Positions 6,884 through 15,912 of a stretch of DNA of 64,000 bases are shown piece by piece (positions within the stretch are counted from its first letter, which is position 1; every line of letters starts with the position of its first letter). A model generated the notes under the pieces. The model did no database searches. It saw nothing but the letters and a program-made list of their open reading frames with translations, and had not been told where the DNA came from. The stretch spans positions 248,001 through 312,000 of the forward strand of contig NZ_BSTJ01000009.1 of the NCBI RefSeq assembly GCF_030269445.1, written 5' to 3'. Both the position numbers and the translations under genes were made by a program. This DNA comes from Actinoallomurus iriomotensis. GTDB taxonomy: Bacteria; Actinomycetota; Actinomycetes; Streptosporangiales; Streptosporangiaceae.

Positions 6884-8509
6884 TTAGCGGGTCGAGCTTG
6901 AGCGCCGTTGTGGTGCCTGGATGCCGGTGGCTGCGTAGAACTCTTGAAGGTCAAGAATCGCTCGTCGAATCGCGCGTAGGTCCTGCACAGGGACTTCGAG
7001 GTCGATGTGTTGAAGGGCGCCGTCCTCGCCGTCGAACGGCAGGATGCCTTGAGGAGCGTAGGTGGTGTTGATACGGTCCACGTAGGCGCCATAGTCGATG
7101 ACCCAGACGTCGAAACGTTCTCCAGCGTGGTCCTGGGCGGAATAGCCGCGACGGACGATATGCAGGACGCGGGCGTCGAACAGGGACAACAGGACGGGGT
7201 CGTCGGCGTCGCGTTCATTGACCAGGAATCCGCGGGCCTTCTTCTCCCGGATGACCTTCTCGATGATCCATTTCAGCAGCCGATCGGATTCGAGTTGACT
7301 ACGTAGAGCACGTGCCTTATCTGTTTGGTACCAATTCCGCGCCGAGTCACGGACGATAGGAACCGAGATCTTGCCATCACGAGCCTGCATCGCCGCGTGG
7401 GCAGCGATGTAGATGGCATCCCGCGGAACACCTTCAGCTGCCCGGACAAGCTCGTCGAAAGCGCGGGTATCGGTGAAGCCTATCTTGATCAGGTCAGCGG
7501 GCGTACCGAGTCCGCGGACCTGAAAGGCACCATCCGCACCGGAGGTCAGGTGCTTGAAGAACAGGTTGGCAAAGAAGTCACGAGCCTGGTCTTCGTTCCG
7601 CTCGAACACCATGAAGTCATCCAAGGCAAGGTTCGCCCCCACGTCCGCACCGAGTTCAATCCCGATAGAGACGCCTTCGCGAGGCGTCGCGCGGAAGCTG
7701 CTCTGCTGCTCGATCGCGGTGATCTTGACCGTGAACGGCTGCAGGGGCAGGACACATCGGACAAGGAATTCCGCGAGGTAGGGCTGGATGTCACGGGGAA
7801 CACTGCTCCACTCATCAAGAATGAGCCAGATCCGATGACTTGAAAGCGTCTTGGCTAGCTCACGGAGGGCACGCGCGACATCACTGAAGTTCAGGCTCAG
7901 GCGTTCTGCGCCTCGACGGGTCTCACGGAGTAGGTCTCGTCCTTCTCGCGAGCTCTCGGCAGTGAGCTGAGCCTCTAGCGTTGGTTTGGGTGCGAGCGCT
8001 GCTTTGACCAAGCCACCGCTCTTCGCTGAGTCCTTCCGCTCCGCCTCCACAGACAGCTCCACGTCACCCGATACCTGGACGTTGGTGATCGCAGCGAGCA
8101 GCCCATCAAGTTTGTCCACGAAGGCTGCGTCCTGGATCAGGTCTTCGTCTTCGAGTACCGCGTCCATCAAGCCGTCTCGGACCTGGCCGAGCATGTCGAC
8201 CAGCAACCGCGATGCCCGCTGAGGCAGCGGGGCTGAAGAGGGGTCCAGCACGCCATCAGGGGATCCAACAGTGCGCAGATCAATGTTGAGGGCGACGTCC
8301 CCTCGGGTCTTGACCTCCGCGACTAGAAAGGACACAGCGTGGGTCTTCCCAGTGCCTCGGCGGCCGTAGAGAACTTGGTGATCGATCACGTCGAGCTGCT
8401 CGGCGACACCGGAGTCAACGAACGTCTCACGCAACGCCACGGCGTCGCGTTTCTCCGCCCGTGAAGGGATCTTGGTAAACGCGCGGTTCAATGGTGACAA
8501 CCCGGCCAT
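6884..8509 (-). CDS. ORC/CDC6-like AAA ATPase
   Basis: A 541-aa P-loop ATPase with Walker A GRRGTGKT at residues 49-56 and Walker B WLILDE at 229-234, followed by a sensor-like region and an alpha/beta C-terminal part. The opening LNRAFTKIPSRAEKRDAVAL and LDVIDHQVLYGRRGTGKTH match the bacterial ORC-CDC6-like family found singly in genomic islands. These are STAND/AAA-related and often linked to defence, but no reaction is established. No transmembrane helix is seen. It is transcribed leftward, divergent from the Panacea gene with a 179-bp gap. Whether it works with the Panacea pair or alone cannot be told. Confidence 0.75.
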   Translation of the reverse strand: MAGLSPLNRAFTKIPSRAEKRDAVALRETFVDSGVAEQLDVIDHQVLYGRRGTGKTHAVSFLVAEVKTRGDVALNIDLRTVGSPDGVLDPSSAPLPQRASRLLVDMLGQVRDGLMDAVLEDEDLIQDAAFVDKLDGLLAAITNVQVSGDVELSVEAERKDSAKSGGLVKAALAPKPTLEAQLTAESSREGRDLLRETRRGAERLSLNFSDVARALRELAKTLSSHRIWLILDEWSSVPRDIQPYLAEFLVRCVLPLQPFTVKITAIEQQSSFRATPREGVSIGIELGADVGANLALDDFMVFERNEDQARDFFANLFFKHLTSGADGAFQVRGLGTPADLIKIGFTDTRAFDELVRAAEGVPRDAIYIAAHAAMQARDGKISVPIVRDSARNWYQTDKARALRSQLESDRLLKWIIEKVIREKKARGFLVNERDADDPVLLSLFDARVLHIVRRGYSAQDHAGERFDVWVIDYGAYVDRINTTYAPQGILPFDGEDGALQHIDLEVPVQDLRAIRRAILDLQEFYAATGIQAPQRRSSSTR

Positions 8510-8688
8510 AGCCGGTAACGGTATCCCCTGAGCGTCGGACGCAGGTCAAGGTTGACGTTGGCCTGCGCCTGATCTTCGGAGTCGTCCCAGGGGAGCGGTC
8601 GGTAGCGAGCCATGGTCGAACATGTGTTTGACTGAGATCACACGCGTTTTACCTTCAGTCTCCTGCACACAACTCGTATCCTGAGCCC

Positions 8689-9231
8689 ATGACCGTGTCA
8701 GCGCACGACGTAGCCGCAGTCCTGCGCAGCCGGCTGCCAGGGCTCGGCACGAAGAAACTTCACAAGCTCCTGTACTACTGCCAAGGCCACCACCTCGCGA
8801 CATTCAACGAACCCCTGTTCTCAGAGACGATCTCTGCGTGGAACATGGGGCCGGTCGTCGGAACGCTATGGCGTGAGGAGAAGGACGGGATTGCGCCGGC
8901 CGACCACGCTGAACTGTCCGAAGCTGAGCTCAACACCATCGGGTACGTTCTGAGTCGGTACGGGGCATTGACCGGCAACGATCTCGAAAACCTGACACAC
9001 AGCGAGACGCCATGGCAGACCGCGGACCGTGGCCGTCGACCGAACATGAGTGCCAGGATCGAGCGGGAGTGGATCCGGGACTACTTCAGAACCGCCGGCG
9101 CTGCTGACATCGAGGACGAGGAGCTTCTGGACTCGGCCGCGGTCGCTGACTGGTTGAAGGACGCAGCGGAGCGCCGGGACAGACCATCGATCCCGGACAA
9201 TCTGGAGGAGTTGCGGGCTAGGCTCATGTAG
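8689..9231 (+). CDS. Panacea-domain antitoxin (SocA/GepA-like)
   Basis: A 180-aa protein with the Panacea signature: a start resembling SocA (VAAVLRSRLPG...TKKLHKLLYYCQGHHLA), then PLFSETISAWNMGPVV, then a helical part ending HSETPW. Panacea proteins act as chaperone-like antitoxins for many unrelated toxins and are usually adjacent to the toxin gene. The downstream frame begins on the very next base after the stop, which fits a toxin-antitoxin operon. The domain is clear; neutralisation of this particular partner is inferred. Confidence 0.88.
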   Translation: MTVSAHDVAAVLRSRLPGLGTKKLHKLLYYCQGHHLATFNEPLFSETISAWNMGPVVGTLWREEKDGIAPADHAELSEAELNTIGYVLSRYGALTGNDLENLTHSETPWQTADRGRRPNMSARIEREWIRDYFRTAGAADIEDEELLDSAAVADWLKDAAERRDRPSIPDNLEELRARLM

Positions 9232-9528
9232 GTGGCTGACGCGTCGGCTCTGTGGAAGCTTGAGAACTTCATCGAATGCCTCGACATCTGGGCTGCGTTG
9301 GAGAACCCTCCAGACGGTCTCCGACGCCTGGTGACGACGTGGATCATGAGCCGTAGCGAGGACCCGTACAAGGGCGTCCGTCGTGAGGCCGACCAGCCAA
9401 ACCTGTGGTTCGGTCCGGTGCCTGACTCAGCGCGGGATGGCGTAGTTGTGGCGTGTTCCTTCTGGATTTTTGAGTTAACACGAACGGTGAAGTGCAATAG
9501 CTTCGCGACGCTGTCACTGCCGATCTAG
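9232..9528 (+). CDS. Probable toxin partner of the Panacea antitoxin
   Basis: A 98-aa protein starting at GTG 9232, directly abutting the antitoxin stop with no ribosome site of its own, so translation is coupled. It contains ALENPPDGLRRLVTTWIMSR, PYKGVRREADQPNLWFGPVP and a C-terminal hydrophobic strand ending FATLSLPI. I recognise no known toxin fold. The position and size fit the toxin slot of Panacea operons. It has no signal peptide or membrane helix, which argues for a cytoplasmic target. Confidence 0.6.
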   Translation: MADASALWKLENFIECLDIWAALENPPDGLRRLVTTWIMSRSEDPYKGVRREADQPNLWFGPVPDSARDGVVVACSFWIFELTRTVKCNSFATLSLPI

Positions 9529-9552
9529 CGCCATCGCGGGGTGATCACCACC

Positions 9553-10098
9553 TCAGACCCGGCGCGGATCGGCGAGCAAGACCACGCGGTCGGCCTCGGG
9601 CCAGAACCCAAGAACGGGATGCTCCTCATCACCCTTGGCCGCCATCAACACCGGCTTACCCAGCCTGCGGCCGATCGTGGCAAGAAAAGCGCACAAGAGA
9701 TCCAGCCGCCGCTGGCCCTGCAACTCCCGCAGATCAACATCGAAGTCGATCGAATCGGCCGAATACGGGCGGAAGATCACCAGCGCCGCCGGATCAGGCC
9801 ACACGCGCAGATCACCCGTCTCAGAACCCGCAGGCCTAGCGAAGACAACCTCCGCCGAAGGCAACGACCCGACTACCCTGCCCTCGCGGTACTCCCATGC
9901 CCAGCCACTCGACCGGACCAGGTCGAACACGGCCTGCCAGTCCTCAACGGAAACGCCACTGACGCTCACATCCGGGAGAGCGCCTATCAAACCAGGGTCG
10001 AAAAAGTTCTTAACGTCGTTCCACCACAGATCCGGCACCCCACCATGCTGCGGCAGAACGCCCTGCCCATTGACACCCACACCGATCGGATGTCTCAT
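9553..10098 (-). pseudogene. Hypothetical gene with its 5' end cut by the IS5-type insertion
   Basis: A leftward frame of about 181 aa (from ATG 10096-10098) with coherent content: DLWWNDVKNFFDPGLIGALP, SVEDWQAVFDLVRSSGWAWE, then a C-terminal part ending VLGFWPEADRVVLLADPRRV. The frame runs on upstream into the left end of the IS element, so the original N-terminus appears to be missing or replaced. The core resembles small actinobacterial proteins of unknown function. It converges on the Panacea toxin gene with a 24-bp gap. Confidence 0.5.
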
Positions 10099-10100
10099 GC

Positions 10101-10970
10101 CGTGGCTGGCCCTGCGCTTCGGGTCCGCTCCGGGACGGACAAGCTCCCCAGCCACCGTGGATCGTGCGGGACAGCCTGTGGGAGCGGATCGAGCCGCTGT
10201 TGCCGAAGGTGGAGCGGCGTACGCACCATCCAGGCCGCAAGCGGCTGGAGGGTCGCAAGGTGCTGTGCGGGATCTTGTTCGTGCTGCATACGGGTATCGC
10301 GTGGGAGTTCTTGCCCCAGGAGCTGGGGTTCGGGTCGGGGATGACCTGCTGGCGGCGGTTGCGGGACTGGCACGAGGCCGGGGTGTGGGATCGGCCGCAC
10401 CAGGTGCTGTTGATTGAACTGCACGCGGCCGGGAAGCTGGATTGGTCCCGGGCGGTGATCGATGGCTCGCACGTGTGGGCGCTCAAGGGCGGCCCAAAAG
10501 CGGACCGAGCCCGGTCGACCGCGCGCGGACGGGCTCGAAACACCACGTCCTGACCGACGGCCACGGCACACCGCTCGCCGTCTCACTGACCGGCGGCAAC
10601 CGCAACGACGTCAGCCAGCTGATGCCGCTGCTGGACGCGGTCCCGCCTGTGCGGGGACGGGTCGGACGGCCTCGCCGGCGGCCCGACCACCTGCTCGCCG
10701 ACCGTGGCTACGACCACGACAAGTACCGGCGTCTGGTCTGGGCCAAGGGCATCAAACCCCTGATCGCCCGCCGCGGCACACCTCATGGTTCCGGCCTGGG
10801 AGTGCACCGCTACGTCGTCGAACGCACCATCGCGTTGTTGCACTGGTTCCGTCGGCTGCGCATCCGCTGGGAGATCCGCGATGACATCCACGAAGCCTTC
10901 CTCACCCTCGCCGCCGCCATCATCTGCTGGCGCAGACTCGTCCGCTGACCTTTCTGTTAGGACCTCTAAG
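10101..10970 (+). mobile_element. IS5-type (IS427-group-like) insertion sequence, boundaries approximate
   Basis: Defined by the two-frame transposase at 10164-10948. The right boundary is placed near GACCTTTCTGTTAGGACC (about 10948-10965), typical of ends in this group. I could not find a matching left inverted repeat, so the left end may be truncated or lie within 10101-10140. The element separates a truncated leftward gene from an excisionase-like fragment at 10997-11113. Confidence 0.7.
10164..10948 (+). CDS. IS5-family transposase in two overlapping frames (programmed frameshift)
   Basis: Frame A (10164-10553) begins VRDSLWERIEPLLPKVERR and contains GILFVLHTGIAWEFLPQELG and the first DDE aspartate in WSRAVIDGSH. 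Frame B (10442-10948, -1 relative to A) carries VSLTGGNRNDVSQL, LLADRGYDHD with the second aspartate and the terminal ERTIALLHWFRRLRIRWE with the glutamate. Overlap and a CCCAAAAG run near 10493-10500 fit a -1 frameshift producing the full DDE transposase, as known for this group. No ATG precedes frame A, so the start is a GTG or the true start is lost with the left end. Otherwise it looks intact. Confidence 0.85.
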
Positions 10971-10996
10971 AGGCCCTACGAACCCAGGGCAGGAGG

Positions 10997-11113
10997 AGGT
11001 TCGAGCTCGACGCCGTCTGTCTCTACGAACAGGCTTGGAGCATCCGCCAAGTTGCCCAGAAGTTTAACTACAGCTACGGCACCGTGAGGCGCGTCCTCCT
11101 CGAACGAACAACC
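10997..11113 (+). pseudogene. Fragment of an excisionase-like HTH gene (second copy of the 24862 gene tail)
   Basis: The DNA reads RFELDAVCLYEQAWSIRQVA then QKFNYSYGTVRRVLLERTT, nearly the same as the C-terminal half of the 24862-25221 protein (LEVDAVRLYDQGWSIRQVAD...). No start precedes it and the frame runs on into unrelated sequence. It was probably cut by the IS element next door. It marks an older element end or a duplication. Confidence 0.75.
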
Positions 11114-11250
11114 CCTCACGTGCCGGTAGGCGCGTCACACACCGGTTGCGTAAGTATCGGGTCCCTCTCGGTTGCGTCCTACCACGTACCAATGTCAGTG
11201 GGCAGTCGTAGCCTTACGGACGGATGCGTCCAAGAAGGTGAGGCTCAACG

Positions 11251-14200
11251 ATGCCCGGCATGGATGGCGGCCGTGTTGCCGCGCGTGGGTTCCAGTTCCA
11301 GTACGTACGCACGCTTGAGGCGTTGTTGACCAGCACGCTCCAAGCAGAAGTCTACGCGTGCCGCATCGAGGGACCACACGAGCCTTCCTCAGAGACGATG
11401 ATCGACGTCGTCGACTTCGATCTAATTAGCGAGGCAGGCGAATGCCTTCTGGCAGCCCAGGTAAAAAGTGCCGCGACGGGTCGAGTCATGAGTAGCCCGA
11501 AGGCGTTCTCGATCCTGGTTGATTTGACCTCTTCTTTCAAAGCTCGGCGATATGAGCTTATTACAGCGGCCACCCCTGACGCCAATTGCAGGAAGCTTGC
11601 ACAGGCTCTTATCGACCACGGCTCCGATACTAGCGGCCTCCGTGATGCGCTTGCCGAGATACTAAAAAATGCACCGAAAGCTCTGGCCAGCCTAAATAAG
11701 CTTGATATCGAACACCTGGCACACCTGTGTCGTGCGCGCATAGTATTTGATACCCGCGAGGACCAAGAGATACGCGAGCATCTGCATTATTTGCTGCGAA
11801 AATACCGGAGCCGCAATCGCGCGGGACTCGGGGATCGATCTGCCGGCCTCATCTTTGGCTATCTAATAGCAGAGATCATGCGGCGGGCCGCCTCACCGGA
11901 AGCTGCTCAATGGACGATCGAAGACTTCTCAAGCGAAGTTCTGATTGATGACGAGATCCTAACAAGAGCGCTCGGCCGGCAAGACTGGGGAGTGGTTTAT
12001 GGTCCGATCGCACCCGTTCCCCACATTCCCCGACCCGATATTCTGCAAAGTATAAGTGATATATTTCTCGCCAGTAGTCCAGATAGGGCCGTACCTCGAT
12101 TGTGCGCCATTACCGGCCTTTCTGGAATCGGGAAATCAAGCATGGCGGCAAGCTATATCGCGGAGTGGGCAGACCGATATGACCTGGTATTTTGGGCGGA
12201 TGCCGCCACCCCGGAGACACTTATGTCATCTTTCCGGCGCCTTCTTGGGCACTTGATCGAGCGCGAAGTTGAACCAACAAGCCCCACCGTCGAGTTCATG
12301 CAAGAGCAGATATTCGAGCTACTGCGCGGATTTCCCGGAAAGTGGCTCCTGATATTTGACGATGCTTTTCAGGGAGTTGCACGCGGATGGCTTCCTCGCC
12401 TGGGCGATGGAGACATCCTAATCACATCGACCGATAGCGCAGGTTGGCGTCATGCTCATGGACGTATAGAGATGACGCGCATGTCTCGAAGTCAGGCAGT
12501 CCAACTCTTTAAGCGGGGACTTTCTATTGAGCATTCCGTAACTGAAGCGGAAGAGCGCTCAATAGTGCATCTCGTCGAATCCCTAGAAGGGTGGCCTTTG
12601 GCCATTGAGTTGGCCTGCGGCTACCTCGCCAGCTGCGGCATCCAGTTGGACCAGCTGAGCATGTATCAATCGATGCTAATAGATAGGGCGATGGATGACA
12701 GAGTATCCGTGCCATGGGGATATCCAAGGACGTTGGTCGCTAGCATACTCTTGAATATAGACAGGTTGAGGCAGATATCGCGGAGCGGAGGGCCACCATT
12801 TGAACAAGTCAGCGCCCTCCTGTGCGGGCTATGCTATTTCGCGTCGGGTCGCATACCACTTCATCTGGCCTTGGTGTCCGTGTATGTAGATCCCGCCGAG
12901 GTGCCGGATCGTCCAGCACTACTCACTCTCATGGACGAGTCTAACGCGCCGGTTCGAGAGCTTATTAGAAGTCTAACTCAGGTATCGTTTGTCCGATATA
13001 CAGAACCTCTTCCACCTTTCAATGGCGAATCTATGCCAGGCGCCGATGACACAATCTCCCTGAACTCGGTACTGCAAGATATCTTGAGGAAAGTCTTCGA
13101 GCTCAGTTTTACTACCACTGAACTAATCTCGCGTTGTGCATTTCATGCCAATCTATGGCTAAAACACGCAGTCGAGGCGGATAGTGGAGAACGTGCATGG
13201 GTGATAGCTCAACATGCTGCGAGCCTAGTTAAAAATGTCGAAAGACTAGCAACACCGAATAACGTAACCGCTTTGCTCCTCGGCAACTTGGCAGGTTTCT
13301 ACGAAGGGCAAGGTCAACACCGAGTTGCCTCTGAATTGCTAGTTCGCGAGCTAGCGTGGCTCGACGGCATGGAAAATCCCAACGAACTGCTTATTTTCCA
13401 AAGCCGAATAATCCTCGCCGAAATTCACGTACGTGAAGAAAACTCTGTCGATGGAGCGGAGTTCGTCGTCGCAAACCTCTCCGGCCTGGACGCATATATC
13501 AAGAGAGTTGCACTAGAAAGCGAGTCCGCAGCCGCTTTTCTCGCCACGCGGGCCTCCATCGTTTTGGAGACGCAGTCTCGGATATCTCCAACTCATCCCG
13601 AGCTTAATTCGCTGCGGGAGAAGATTGATGAATTGGTGGGGCAAATTTCGTCCACCCCAGTAACGGCGATGTTGGAGGGGTTGGCAGATCTTAATCGACT
13701 GATCACCGAGGACCGCCACGAAGAGGGAGAACGGCTGGCTCGCACATTCCTAAATGATCACTCTGAAGCCGACGCGATCCCCCCTGTTGCAGCCTTGGAA
13801 GTACGGCGTCTACTCATTGAAACTCTGGCATACCAGCGGAAATGGTCCGAAGCGACTGCGGAGTTTGAAATCTTCAAACCGCATATCAAACCTCGCTCAC
13901 TGCACCACTTCTCGATTCAAAATCTTATCCATAATGTCGGGCTCGCCTGCGCTTTGGGCTGGTTGATAGCAGCCGATAATTCCGCGGCCGGTCTTCTAGA
14001 TCGTATCGCAAAAGCGATTGAAATTAGTGATATCAAACCAACTTTGCCAGATGAGACTCGGGCTAGATTCACTCTCCTTGAAGGTATAAATGCCGCCGCG
14101 CAGGGGGACTTCGCGCGCTGCACCGCAGCAATAGAGGAGATAAAGACTGTTCGATTCGGCTCCGCCGGCGCCAAGGATGCAGAAACATGGGAACGGCTTC

Positions 14201-14874
14201 TAGCGGCTCTTCCAGGGCGAGTATCTTCGATTGCGAGCAAGACAATCCACGGCCACATTCAAGAATATGGGAAAAGCATACTCGACCGTGGCTGTCCGCT
14301 GATGGAGAGCGATGAGCGACTCCAGCGAATACTTCGCGAGGCAATCGTTCACGCCGAGTTGCTATCTAGCAATGATGCTGCACATCGAATCTTTCGTGTA
14401 AGCAGCATTATGGATACGCTCAGCGCAAATCCCACTCGTCGAAACAGTGGATTTCCGGTTGTGATCCTCCAGCCCATTCACCAGATCGCGATCGGAAGGC
14501 TCAGTCAAAAGGGGCTAATTGAATTGCAGATTCATCTGATCTGCGACGCAGGATTTAGGCGAGTCAGTCTGGTGGAAACTGCTTCAATTCCACTTCTCGA
14601 CAAGTGGAAGTTTCGCTTGAAAGGGGTGCGGGCGGATTTGCTCGATTCTGCCGACACCCTACGAGCGACAGCCGCAGTCCAATCCAACTCGAGCTGGATT
14701 AGTGAGGCGGATTCGGCTGGTCGGGTCTTGGTTTTTTACGGCTGGGGGTTTCAGCTTGAAGAACCGCGATCATTCCAACGTCTACTAGCTTCGCCGGAAA
14801 CGTTTCGCGACGGCGTGAAGGAAGCCGCCGACTGCGGTCTTCTTGCGGCTGCTTTCGTGCCGTGGCACGGTTAA
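11251..14874 (+). CDS. Nuclease-STAND NTPase-helical repeat protein, Avs-like antiphage sensor candidate
   Basis: A 1207-aa protein. Residues 8-130 look like a Cap4/Mrr-type PD-(D/E)xK nuclease: RGFQFQYVRTLEALL, E40, DVVDFDL (52-58) and QVK (70-72). Residues ~285-480 are an NB-ARC/STAND NTPase with Walker A GLSGIGKSS (289-297), Walker B WLLIFDD (365-371), sensor ILITST (389-394) and the GWPLAIELA motif (447-455). Residues ~600-1207 are helical, TPR-like. This is the layout of Avs proteins, where a C-terminal sensor binds a phage protein and the NTPase oligomerises to activate the nuclease. ATG 11251 follows AAGGTGAG. AT-rich codons mark it as acquired. It stands alone. Phage defence is inferred. 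Confidence 0.8.
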   Translation: MPGMDGGRVAARGFQFQYVRTLEALLTSTLQAEVYACRIEGPHEPSSETMIDVVDFDLISEAGECLLAAQVKSAATGRVMSSPKAFSILVDLTSSFKARRYELITAATPDANCRKLAQALIDHGSDTSGLRDALAEILKNAPKALASLNKLDIEHLAHLCRARIVFDTREDQEIREHLHYLLRKYRSRNRAGLGDRSAGLIFGYLIAEIMRRAASPEAAQWTIEDFSSEVLIDDEILTRALGRQDWGVVYGPIAPVPHIPRPDILQSISDIFLASSPDRAVPRLCAITGLSGIGKSSMAASYIAEWADRYDLVFWADAATPETLMSSFRRLLGHLIEREVEPTSPTVEFMQEQIFELLRGFPGKWLLIFDDAFQGVARGWLPRLGDGDILITSTDSAGWRHAHGRIEMTRMSRSQAVQLFKRGLSIEHSVTEAEERSIVHLVESLEGWPLAIELACGYLASCGIQLDQLSMYQSMLIDRAMDDRVSVPWGYPRTLVASILLNIDRLRQISRSGGPPFEQVSALLCGLCYFASGRIPLHLALVSVYVDPAEVPDRPALLTLMDESNAPVRELIRSLTQVSFVRYTEPLPPFNGESMPGADDTISLNSVLQDILRKVFELSFTTTELISRCAFHANLWLKHAVEADSGERAWVIAQHAASLVKNVERLATPNNVTALLLGNLAGFYEGQGQHRVASELLVRELAWLDGMENPNELLIFQSRIILAEIHVREENSVDGAEFVVANLSGLDAYIKRVALESESAAAFLATRASIVLETQSRISPTHPELNSLREKIDELVGQISSTPVTAMLEGLADLNRLITEDRHEEGERLARTFLNDHSEADAIPPVAALEVRRLLIETLAYQRKWSEATAEFEIFKPHIKPRSLHHFSIQNLIHNVGLACALGWLIAADNSAAGLLDRIAKAIEISDIKPTLPDETRARFTLLEGINAAAQGDFARCTAAIEEIKTVRFGSAGAKDAETWERLLAALPGRVSSIASKTIHGHIQEYGKSILDRGCPLMESDERLQRILREAIVHAELLSSNDAAHRIFRVSSIMDTLSANPTRRNSGFPVVILQPIHQIAIGRLSQKGLIELQIHLICDAGFRRVSLVETASIPLLDKWKFRLKGVRADLLDSADTLRATAAVQSNSSWISEADSAGRVLVFYGWGFQLEEPRSFQRLLASPETFRDGVKEAADCGLLAAAFVPWHG

Positions 14875-15912
14875 ATGAAGTTGGTCGCTTAACCGCTAAT
14901 TGTTGTCAGTTCGACTTGCGGTGTTATCTACGAGGCTTGGGTTTTCTCGAAGATGGTGCCGACAGGGCCGGGCCATCGGCGAACTTCCTGCGGATACACG
15001 ATCTTGAATTGGTCCAAACTGCTTAATCTAGCCTTACTGGATCAAGGCGCCGACGCTCCGATTGGCAGCGGCGCCGCCCACCCCACCTTTGTAGAAGGTG
15101 GCGTTACCCCGGCCGGGCGTGAGGCCGCCGCCACCGCCTCACGCCCTCGGTGTAGTTGACGGATTCGGGCGCTCTGGACACCCGCAAAGCCGTCGCTCTC
15201 AGGCGCTCACGTCTACGTCACCGCCGAACAGGGCATCGACAAAGTCCATTGCCGTGTCGTCGTCGAACGGCCCTTCTCCTCAAGTCCCTACCGGCAGAAG
15301 ATCTCATGGGCCCATGCGAAGCCAGACAAGACTTTGCGCATTCCCGTCTATCACTCCATGAAAATGACGAGGGCCCTGGACATCACGTCCGGGTCCAGTA
15401 CGCAAGGGAGGTCACCCGAGGGCGTCCTCCAGCTTCCGCGGTGCCTTCCGTTTCTCATCAAGCGAAGCGCGGGCGTAGATGGTCATCGTGACCTCGATTC
15501 ACGTCTGCCTCACACCGAAGAGGTCATCGCGCGCCCCTCACGGGCAAAGCTCGGGCACAGGGAATCGGACCGACAAGAGCACGCAGACCAAGGCGCTGAG
15601 CGAGCAAACGTTCCAAACCGTGTGCCCGAGCGCCAGACGGTCGGGGTTGGTGCCGGCGCGTTGCTAACGCGATTGCTAACAACTCCTCTGGACGACGCTG
15701 GGCACGCATGGACTCATCAGAGGTGAGAGCGCAGGCCAGCGGTCAGATCTGGACTACTGTGGACATGGCTAGCCTCACTCGTAATGAGTAGGTCGCTACT
15801 GCCTCTTACTTTGGGTTACTGGGCCGGTCACCGTGCGGGCCCAATGGGGCCGCACGGCGTGCGGTCTGTGCGGGCCGGAGCCGCGGGCGCCGGCGTCGAG
15901 TGTCATGCGGCT
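14875..15912. other. 1-kb interval without a recognisable gene; recombination scar features
   Basis: Short frames on both strands show no conserved pattern. Notable are paired TTGCTAAC boxes at 15661-15668 and 15674-15681, echoing the CTAAC boxes at 6642-6662. The region looks like joined fragments of lost genes between two defence-type genes. Confidence 0.4.
15831..15857 (-). terminator. GC-rich hairpin after the NB-ARC-TPR gene
   Basis: CCGTGCGG at 15831-15838 pairs with CCGCACGG at 15850-15857 around a GCCCAATGGGG loop that can pair further. It lies just past the 3' end of the leftward NB-ARC-TPR gene, so it may end that transcript. No T-run is present. Confidence 0.45.
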
